Assembly: GCA_031364965.1 (NCBI GenBank)
Contig: JANLXF010000117.1
Span: forward strand, 1-5,898
DNA length: 5,898 nucleotides
Source: JAOUEA01 sp031364965
GTDB lineage: Bacteria > Actinomycetota > UBA4738 > HRBIN12
Reading direction: 5' to 3'
Made by a program: the position numbers and the translations under genes. Shown in pieces: positions 1 to 5,898 of this stretch (the stretch's first letter is position 1; each line of letters begins with the position of its first letter). Below the pieces are notes generated by a model. The model had not been told where the DNA came from and ran no database searches. It saw nothing but the letters and a program-made list of their open reading frames with translations.

Positions 1-2
1 CG

Positions 3-425
3 GTCGCCCTCGCGCTCGCCACCGGCGGCCTGGAGACCCTCGTGGTCGCGCTGCGCGACCCCGCGCGCGACCGGGATCTCCGGCGGTCGCTCGAGGGCCT
101 CGCGACCGAGGTCAGCACGATCGAGGTCTCGGCCGCCGCCACGGTCGCCGCCGACCTTGTGGTCAACGCCACGCCGCTGGGGGCGCACGGCGAGATGCTG
201 CCCCTCCCGCCGATGGGCCCGGGGTGGCTCGTGGTCGACCTCTTGTACAGCCCGGTCGTGACCCCGTTGCTCACGGCTGCGCGGGCTGCCGGGGCGATCG
301 CGTTCGGAGGTGTTGGGCTGCTCCTGCACCAGGCCGCGCTCTCGTTCGAACGGTGGACGGGCACGCCCGCGCCGCTCGTGGTATTGGCGGCGGCGGCGCT
401 CGCCGCGCTCGCCGACCGGGGCTGA
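3..425 (+). CDS. aroE: Shikimate dehydrogenase (NADP+), C-terminal half, 5'-truncated by the window edge
   Basis: AroE reduces 3-dehydroshikimate to shikimate with NADPH in the cytoplasmic shikimate pathway to aromatic amino acids. About 140 residues are visible in the frame that is open from base 3; the family is usually about 270-280 residues, so this is roughly the second half, mostly the nucleotide-binding domain. Diagnostic segments seen are NATPLG (bases 165-182), VVDLLYSP followed by TPLL (from base 231), and the closing GGVGLLLHQAALSFERWTG block, which matches the family's conserved GxxMLxxQ-type C-terminal region. The N-terminal shikimate-binding Lys/Asp residues lie outside the window. 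A GTG at 42 is in frame but is internal, since coding continues upstream. The stop is TGA at 423-425. The next gene starts 52 bp later on the same strand, so co-transcription is possible. Confidence 0.93.
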   Translation, partial: VALALATGGLETLVVALRDPARDRDLRRSLEGLATEVSTIEVSAAATVAADLVVNATPLGAHGEMLPLPPMGPGWLVVDLLYSPVVTPLLTAARAAGAIAFGGVGLLLHQAALSFERWTGTPAPLVVLAAAALAALADRG

Positions 426-477
426 CCCCCCCCGTTCACCTCAAGCGGTCCCCGGGCCGGGTCGATGCAGGTGATGG
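426..477 (+). other. Short GC-rich intergenic gap before the pilus-associated genes
   Basis: This 52-base spacer begins with a run of C residues and is strongly GC-rich. I see no convincing -10/-35 pair and no stem-loop followed by a T tract, so neither a promoter nor an intrinsic terminator is supported. The only recognisable signal is AGGTGA at 469-474, a Shine-Dalgarno-like sequence only 3 bases before the ATG at 478. The downstream genes may be read from the aroE transcript or from a promoter inside aroE. Confidence 0.4.
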
Positions 478-1290
478 ATGGACGACTACTCCGTGCTCGC
501 ACAGCGGATCTCGGTCAGCGTGCCCGAAGTGCGAGGCTGCCTCATCCTGTCCAGGGACGGGATGGTTCTCGGTGCCTACCCCGACGAGGACGAGCGCCTC
601 GCGAAGGACGCCTGGCTGCGCTTCGTCGCGCTCGGTGAGCCCGAGAAGAGCTTCGTGGAGTTCGCGGACCAGACGTGGGCGTTCGTTCGTCGCGGCGCGT
701 ACGCGGCGTTCGCCGTGGCCGAGGCGGGCGTTCGCCCCGGGGTGATGATGGATCAGCTCGAGCAGGCGATGCTCACGGCCGAAGAGGGGCGCTCCCGGCG
801 AGACACCCTGCGGGTGCCCGACGCCGCGAAGGCGCCCTCGGGCAAGCCGCGCACCTCCCTGCACCCCGGAGGCGGCAAGGACGGCAAGGAGCGCAAGGGC
901 AAGGATCGCGACGCCGAGGCGCCGGCCGAGGTCTCGGCGGAAGCGGTTGCCGAGGCCGCCCCTCGGGGCGCGTGGTCCCGCGGCACCCCGACGATGGCCA
1001 ACGATGGGAACGCCGGACCTGGCGCCGCAGCCGATCCCTCGACCGCCCCGGTGGCGTCGGCCGACGCGCCCGCGGCAGCGTCCGTCGAGGGCCTCGTCGA
1101 GCCCCCCACGAGCTCCGATGTCGCCGCCGAGCCTGAGGCCGCGACCGCCCTCAAGCGGGAGCCGCAGAAGCTGATCGGCATGGGTTCCGACGGCGACGAC
1201 GAGCCGGCGGAAGTCGATCGCGTCCTCCTTGCCAAAGAGTTCTCGGGATTGCTTCAGATGGACTCCGACGATGACGAAGGAAGTTCCTGA
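478..1290 (+). CDS. Roadblock/LC7-like domain protein with long disordered acidic tail, at the head of the pilus operon
   Basis: This is a 270-residue cytoplasmic protein with no signal peptide or membrane segment. Residues about 4-103 read as alpha-beta-beta-alpha-beta-beta-beta-alpha: helix 4-14, strands 17-25 (VRGCLILS) and 28-33, helix 38-51, strands 57-63, 65-72 and 74-82, helix 86-102. That order is the Roadblock/LC7 fold, as in MglB-type GTPase regulators, and the RGCLILSRDGMVLGA segment resembles the family's usual 'gxvvsrDGlvla' start. Residues about 110-224 are low complexity: a basic patch at 134-144 (KDGKERKGKDR), then Ala/Pro/Glu/Ser-rich sequence. The C-terminus returns to order with a likely amphipathic helix, RVLLAKEFSGLLQ (248-260), followed by an Asp/Ser-rich end. 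The start is fixed because an in-frame TGA lies at 472-474, just upstream. The stop at 1288-1290 is 33 bp before pilB and in the same frame. The fold call is by eye; the function is unknown, and a role in pilus control is inferred from position. Confidence 0.62.
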   Translation: MDDYSVLAQRISVSVPEVRGCLILSRDGMVLGAYPDEDERLAKDAWLRFVALGEPEKSFVEFADQTWAFVRRGAYAAFAVAEAGVRPGVMMDQLEQAMLTAEEGRSRRDTLRVPDAAKAPSGKPRTSLHPGGGKDGKERKGKDRDAEAPAEVSAEAVAEAAPRGAWSRGTPTMANDGNAGPGAAADPSTAPVASADAPAAASVEGLVEPPTSSDVAAEPEAATALKREPQKLIGMGSDGDDEPAEVDRVLLAKEFSGLLQMDSDDDEGSS

Positions 1291-1323
1291 CGACCTAGAC
1301 CGAACGGACTCAGGGCCCTATCG

Positions 1324-3005
1324 ATGACGACCGTCAAGCGCAAATCGAAGCAGCTCGGGCAGATCCTGATCGAGCTCGGGTACATCTCCTCCGAGCAGCT
1401 GGAACAGGCGCTCGAGGAGCATCGGCGTACGCCCAAGTCGCTCGGTCGTGTGCTGATCGACCTGGGGATGATCAAGGAGGGCGACCTCGTCCGCGCGCTC
1501 GCGGAGCAGGTCGGGCTCGAGTTCGTCGATCTCTCCGAGTACCCGATCGACCCGACGGCCACCACGCTCCTGCCCGAAGCACTGGCTCGCCGTTACCGGG
1601 CGATCCCGATCGGTGAGCGCGACGGCAAGCTGCTCGTCGCGATGTCGGACCCCGCGAACGTCTATGCCCTCGACGACATCCGCACGATCACGAACCGCGA
1701 CGTCCAGCCCCTGGTCGCCACCTCGATCGACGTCGAGACCGCGATCCATAAGTATGCGGGCTTGGACGGTCAGGTCGAGGCCCTCGCGAACGTCGCCGCC
1801 GATGCGATGGAGGGCGAGGACGAGCAGCTCGAAGCCGCGCTCGAAGATGCCCCGATCGTCAAGCTCGTGAACGCGATCATGACGCAGGCGGTCGGGGACC
1901 GTGCCTCCGACGTGCACATCGAGCCGGCGGAGAAGAACGTCCGGATCCGGTTCCGCGTGGACGGCGTGCTGCACGAGCCGATGCCGCCGGCCCCCAAGAA
2001 CATCCAGGGCGGGTTGATCTCGCGCCTGAAGGTCATGGCCGATCTGAACATCGCCGAGAAGCGGCTCCCGCAGGACGGCCGGATCAGCATGAAGGTCGGG
2101 GGCAAGGCGCTCGATCTGCGCGTGGCGACCCTGCCGACGGTCTTCGGGGAAAAGGTCGTGATCCGCGTGCTCGACAAGTCGAACGCGCTGCTCCGCCTCG
2201 AGGATCTCGGTTTCCTCGAGGACTCGTACAACCGCTTCTCGGTCTCCTTCAAGAAGCCCTATGGCGCGATCCTCGTCACCGGTCCCACTGGCTCGGGGAA
2301 GTCGACGACGATGTACTCGACCCTCAACATCCTCAACGAGGTCGACAAGAACATCATCACGGTCGAGGACCCGGTCGAGTACCGGCTCAACGGTGTGAAC
2401 CAGGTGCAGGTCAACCCCAAGGCCGGGCTGACGTTCGCATCGGCCCTCCGATCGATCCTTCGCGCCGACCCCGACATCGTGCTGATCGGTGAGATCCGCG
2501 ACAAGGAGACGGCCACGATCGCGATCGAGGCCGCCCTGACCGGTCACCTCGTGCTCTCGTCGCTGCACACGAACGACGCCGCGAGCGCGATCTCGCGGCT
2601 CACCGAGATGGACGTCGAAACGTTCCTCGTCGCCTCGGCGATCGACGCAGTCGTGGCCCAGCGGCTCGCCCGCAAGCTCTGCGAGCGTTGCAAAGAGGCC
2701 TACAAGCCCGAAGAAGCTGAGCTGTTCGCGGCGGGCTACCCGGAGTGGCTCTGGCCCGAGATCGACAGCCTGTACCGGGCGGCGGGCTGCGCAGCCTGCT
2801 CGAACACCGGCTACCGCGGGCGGATCGGGCTCTACGAGGTCATGCAGATGAGCGAGGAGATCGAACGGCTCACGGTGGAGCGCGCATCTGCCGAAGCCAT
2901 CAAAGCGGTGGCGGTACAGCAGGGGATGATGACGCTCCGCGAGGACGGGCTCGAGAAGACCCGCATGGGGATCACGTCGATCGAAGAAGTCGCGAGGGTG
3001 GTGAA

Positions 3006-3009
<4 letters not shown>
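1324..3009 (+). CDS. pilB: Type IV pilus extension ATPase PilB (GspE/PulE family) with MshEN-like N-terminal domain
   Basis: PilB is the cytoplasmic hexameric ATPase that powers pilin addition at the PilC platform. The product has 561 residues, typical of the family. Residues 10-62 hold two 24-residue repeats with a 5-residue spacer, matching the MshEN c-di-GMP-binding pattern; the T2SSE N-domain continues to about residue 140. The ATPase core shows Walker A GPTGSGKST (320-328, Lys326), Asp box TVEDPVEY (346-353), Walker B region DPDIVLIGEIRD (382-393, Glu390) and His box TGHLVLSSLHTND (406-418). The zinc tetracysteine is intact: CERC (453-456) and CAAC (489-492). ATG 1324 is chosen because no other start lies between it and the preceding gene's stop; the ribosome site is weak (AGGG at 1312-1315). 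The last 4 bases overlap pilT. It is the first core pilus gene of the cluster. A type II secretion GspE is unlikely given the adjacent pilT. Confidence 0.95.
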
Positions 3010-4184
<1,175 letters not shown>

Positions 4185-4187
4185 CCG

Positions 4188-5399
4188 ATGGCGCAGACCT
4201 ACCAGTACAAGGTCCGCGACCGCGCGGGGAACCTGGTCACCGGCACGTTGGTGGCCGACAGCGAGCTGCTCGTCCTCCAGCGTCTGCGCGAGATGGGCTA
4301 CACGCCACTGGAGGTGGGCAAGGAGAAGAAGGGCGTCAACTTCGAGATCAACATCAAGAAGAAGAAGGTCAAGCTCAAGGAGATCGCGGTCTTCTCCCGG
4401 CAGTACGCGACGATGATCAACTCCGGCCTGCCGATCCTGCGGGCCATGTCGATCCTCGCGGATCAGAGCTCGAACCCGATGCTCGCGGAAACGCTGATGG
4501 CGTGCCGGCTCGACGTCGAGCAGGGCGCCTCGCTCTCCGGCGCGATGCAGAAGCACCCGAAGGTCTTCAACGATCTCTACATCTCGATGGTGAAGTCGGG
4601 TGAGACGGGTGGTTCGCTCGACAACACGCTGCTGAGCCTGGCCGGGACCCTCGAGCGAGAGGTGCACCTGCGCGGCAAGATCAAGTCCGCGATGACCTAT
4701 CCGGTCGCGGTCGTCGGGCTGGTCGTCCTGATCATGTCGGCGATGCTGCTGTTCGTCGTGCCGCAGTTCGAGAGCATCTACGGGCAGCTCGGCGGCAAGC
4801 TGCCGATGCCCACGCAGGTGCTGCTGACGGCGTCCCAGGTGATGCAGAAGTACTGGTACGTGGCGATCATGGCGTCGTTCGGCGCCCGGTTCGCGTTCCG
4901 CCGTTACAAGAAGACCGACAACGGACGCGAGGTGCTCGACCGGCTCAAGCTCCGCGTGCCGGTCTTCGGGTCGCTGTTCCACAAGACGGCGATCTCGCGG
5001 TTCGCGAGCACCGCGGCGATGCTGTTGAAGTCGGGTGTGCCGATCCTGCAGGCGCTCGACATCGTGAGCGACACGGTGAACAACCGGATCATCGCGAGGG
5101 CGGTGCAGGACGTGCAGTCGAGCGTCCGGGAGGGCGAATCGATCGCCAAGCCCCTCAGCAAGCATGCCGTGTTCCCGCCGATGGTGGTGCAGATGATCGC
5201 CGTCGGTGAGGAGACCGGACAGGTCGACACGATGCTCGAAAAGGTCGCGCAGTTCTACGATCAGGAGGTCGAGGCGGCCGTGGACTCGCTCACGTCGCTG
5301 ATCGAGCCCCTGTTGATCGCGGTCATCGGCGGCTGCGTGGGCGCGGCGGTCGTCGCCCTGTACATGCCGATGTTCAACATCATCAACCAGATCAAGTAG
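4188..5399 (+). CDS. pilC: Type IV pilus inner-membrane platform protein PilC (GspF family)
   Basis: PilC is the polytopic membrane platform on which PilB and PilT act to insert or remove pilins. The product has 403 residues, the usual family length. The N-terminus (YQYKVRDRAGNLVTGTL, then LREMGYTPLEV) is the typical short cytoplasmic lead domain of PilC/GspF. Two T2SSF repeats follow: about 66-190, beginning FSRQYATMINSGLPILRAM (69 on) and containing MVKSGETGG; and about 264-391, beginning FHKTAISRFASTAAMLLKSG with the matching VGEETGQVD. Membrane segments are about 171-192 (YPVAVVGLVVLIMSAM...), a weaker one at 222-240 (WYVAIMASFG...), and 371-397 near the C-terminus. A Lys-rich stretch (KKKKVKLKE) precedes the first repeat. 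ATG 4188 is 3 bases after the pilT stop; only a loose purine-rich ribosome site (GGGA, 4176-4179) is seen, so translation probably depends on pilT. The stop is TAG at 5397-5399. Confidence 0.95.
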   Translation: MAQTYQYKVRDRAGNLVTGTLVADSELLVLQRLREMGYTPLEVGKEKKGVNFEINIKKKKVKLKEIAVFSRQYATMINSGLPILRAMSILADQSSNPMLAETLMACRLDVEQGASLSGAMQKHPKVFNDLYISMVKSGETGGSLDNTLLSLAGTLEREVHLRGKIKSAMTYPVAVVGLVVLIMSAMLLFVVPQFESIYGQLGGKLPMPTQVLLTASQVMQKYWYVAIMASFGARFAFRRYKKTDNGREVLDRLKLRVPVFGSLFHKTAISRFASTAAMLLKSGVPILQALDIVSDTVNNRIIARAVQDVQSSVREGESIAKPLSKHAVFPPMVVQMIAVGEETGQVDTMLEKVAQFYDQEVEAAVDSLTSLIEPLLIAVIGGCVGAAVVALYMPMFNIINQIK

Positions 5400-5414
5400 T
5401 CCTTCGCGCCCCCG

Positions 5415-5432
5415 CTACCCGGTTCCTGGTAG
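5415..5432 (+). other. Small stem-loop shortly after pilC
   Basis: CTACC (5415-5419) can pair with GGTAG (5428-5432) around an 8-base loop, 15 bases after the pilC stop. The stem is only 5 bp and no T run follows, so it is not a convincing terminator. It could act as a 3' stabiliser of the pilBTC message or as one arm of a larger leader fold. A chance occurrence cannot be excluded. Confidence 0.3.
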
Positions 5433-5474
5433 GCCACCTGGCGGATTCTAGGGATATCGGGTCTCGCTCCTTCA

Positions 5475-5499
5475 GGTTCCTTGGCGCAGAGCCGAAACC
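5475..5499 (+). other. Bulged stem-loop in the pilA leader
   Basis: GGTT (5475-5478) pairs with AACC (5496-5499), and after a 2-base CC bulge TTGGC (5481-5485) pairs with GCCGA (5491-5495), with one U-G pair, around the loop GCAGA. That gives 9 bp in total. GTTCC at 5476-5480 can instead pair with GGAAC at 5505-5509, so two mutually exclusive folds are possible. The structure is read by eye and no energy was computed. Confidence 0.4.
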
Positions 5500-5509
5500 A
5501 CGGGGGAAC

Positions 5510-5528
5510 GCGCACCGACGGGGTGCGC
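5510..5528 (+). promoter_or_regulatory. 7-bp GC-rich hairpin just upstream of the pilA ribosome site
   Basis: GCGCACC (5510-5516) is a perfect inverted repeat of GGTGCGC (5522-5528) around a 5-base loop, GACGG. The stem ends 11 bases before the Shine-Dalgarno at 5540. The bases that follow (ACATGCAATCG) contain no T tract, so it is not an intrinsic terminator. It could protect the 5' end of a processed pilA message or influence ribosome access. The hairpin is seen directly; its function is inferred. Confidence 0.55.
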
Positions 5529-5539
5529 ACATGCAATCG

Positions 5540-5547
5540 AAAGGAGG
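5540..5547 (+). promoter_or_regulatory. Consensus Shine-Dalgarno of the pilin gene
   Basis: AAAGGAGG is a full 8-base match to the usual 3' end of 16S rRNA and lies 8 bases before ATG 5556. The other genes in the window have weak or overlapping ribosome sites, so this fixes the pilin start and indicates much higher translation of the pilin than of the assembly proteins. Confidence 0.9.
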
Positions 5548-5555
5548 CGTTGCAG

Positions 5556-5898
5556 ATGCTCAAGCGCTTCATGAAGCGTGCTGAGGGCGAAGACGGTTTC
5601 ACCCTCATCGAGCTGATGGTGGTCGTTCTGATCATCGGCATCCTGGTCGCCATCGCTCTGCCGACGTTCCTCGGTGCCCGGGAACGGGCGCAGAACCGTG
5701 CGGCCCAGTCGGACCTTCGGAACGCCCTCGTGGCGGCGAAGACGCTGTACACCGACGCCAGCACGTACGCGAACGCCGACGCTGCCGCGCTGCTGGCCGT
5801 CGAGCCTTCGCTCGCGTTCGTCGACGGTGCCCCGACCGGGACCGACGTAGGCGTTGCCGCAGCCGCGGCCGGTGCCCGCACGGCGACCACGTGGGCTG
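5556..5898 (+). CDS. pilA: Type IV major prepilin (PilA-like), 3'-truncated by the window edge
   Basis: This is the probable structural subunit of the pilus fibre, made as a precursor and processed at the membrane by prepilin peptidase. 114 codons are visible with no stop. Residues 1-14 form a short charged leader ending EGEDG; the cleavage site is between Gly14 and Phe15, followed by TLIELMVVVLIIGILVAIALP. Glu19 is the conserved Glu5 of the mature protein, needed for assembly, and Pro36 is the usual mature Pro22. The helix continues as FLGARERAQNRAAQSDLRNAL (38-58), then KTLYTDASTY, a pattern common in actinobacterial pilins. The visible head domain is Ala-rich and has no Cys, so no disulfide loop is seen so far. 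It follows pilC after a 156-base leader. A minor pilin is possible, but the position and strong ribosome site favour the major subunit. Confidence 0.92.
   Translation, partial: MLKRFMKRAEGEDGFTLIELMVVVLIIGILVAIALPTFLGARERAQNRAAQSDLRNALVAAKTLYTDASTYANADAAALLAVEPSLAFVDGAPTGTDVGVAAAAAGARTATTWA

Larger units (their letters stand above)
5400..5555 (+). promoter_or_regulatory. pilC-pilA intergenic leader, probably structured 5' UTR of the pilin gene
   Basis: This 156-base gap is the only sizeable non-coding stretch in the window. It contains three candidate stem-loops (5415-5432, 5475-5499, 5510-5528), a direct repeat GGTTCCT (5421-5427 and 5475-5481), and a long-range complement CCCCCG (5409-5414) with CGGGGG (5501-5506). 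It ends in a perfect Shine-Dalgarno. A locally AT-richer patch at 5444-5458 (GATTCTAGGGATATC) could include a promoter -10 element, but no good match with a partner -35 is visible. No hairpin is followed by a T tract, so intrinsic termination is not supported. The likely role is separate expression of the abundant pilin relative to pilBTC, by an internal promoter, RNA processing or translational control. These are inferences. Confidence 0.5.

Noticed and set aside
873..905. GGCAAGG-like short repeats within the Roadblock-like gene
   Set aside because: They are an imperfect run of Gly/Lys codons encoding the basic patch of the disordered linker, not a separate repeat element.
224..1174. Alternative + strand frames across aroE and the Roadblock-like gene (224-745, 675-1136, 947-1174)
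   Set aside because: They are Arg/Pro/Gly-rich frame-shifted readings that cut across the well-supported aroE end and the following gene.
436..1235. Minus-strand frames opposite the Roadblock-like gene (436-864 and 753-1235)
   Set aside because: No domain features are visible, and the + strand frame has a forced start, correct operon direction and a plausible fold. The low-complexity region makes the choice less certain there, but nothing favours the minus strand.
1318..2568. Minus-strand open frame of 416 codons opposite pilB
   Set aside because: The composition is dominated by Arg, Asp, Val and Leu in the pattern of a shadow frame, and the + strand encodes an intact PilB with all motifs.
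5400..5460. Intrinsic terminator after pilC
   Set aside because: The only hairpin (5415-5432) has a 5-bp stem and no following T tract.
5420..5500. Sigma-54 promoter (GG-N10-GC type), as used for pilA in Pseudomonas
   Set aside because: TGGC occurs at 5439-5442 and 5482-5485, but neither is followed by a TTGC-like -12 element at the right spacing.
5475..5528. Known riboswitch classes (c-di-GMP-I, ydaO c-di-AMP, glycine) in the pilA leader
   Set aside because: Short stretches look similar (GGCGCAGAGCC recalls the GEMM ACGCAAAGCC segment; GGGGGAAC and GGGGTG recall ydaO), but the other required conserved segments are missing by eye, so no class is called.

Overview
The window is a compact stretch of a high-GC genome in which every recognisable gene lies on the + strand. 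It holds the 3' half of aroE (shikimate dehydrogenase), a small gene whose N-terminal part looks like a Roadblock/LC7 domain, and then the core of a type IV pilus (T4P) locus in the order pilB, pilT, pilC, pilA. The pilin gene runs off the right edge. The base composition, the aroE neighbour and the pilin N-terminus (GFTLIELMVVVLIIGILVA, then a segment rich in Arg, Ala and Asn) suggest an actinobacterial-type Gram-positive. This is inference; no taxonomic marker is present and I would not name a class.

Layout: 3-425, aroE C-terminal half. 426-477, short GC-rich gap. 478-1290, Roadblock-like protein with a long disordered tail. 1324-3009, pilB, the extension ATPase, whose N-terminus carries a tandem 24-5-24 residue pattern matching the c-di-GMP-binding MshEN domain. 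3006-4184, pilT, the retraction ATPase, which overlaps the pilB stop by 4 bp and ends in an unusual Gly/Met-rich tail. 4188-5399, pilC, the inner-membrane platform protein, 3 bp after pilT. 5400-5555, a 156-base leader with several potential stem-loops and a perfect Shine-Dalgarno. From 5556, pilA-type major prepilin, incomplete.

How the genes fit together: PilB and PilT are opposing hexameric ATPases that act on the PilC platform to add or remove PilA-type pilins. The tight spacing of pilB-pilT-pilC indicates one transcript with coupled translation. The pilin has its own leader and a far stronger ribosome site, as expected for a subunit needed in large excess. Prepilin peptidase (PilD) and the PilM/N/O alignment proteins are not in view and may lie downstream.

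The machinery is mostly known. The points most worth attention are regulatory: the Roadblock-like gene at the head of the locus, the MshEN-like PilB N-terminus with changed ligand-contact positions, and the structured pilA leader. Together they suggest, but do not prove, two or three layers of control on pilus extension.
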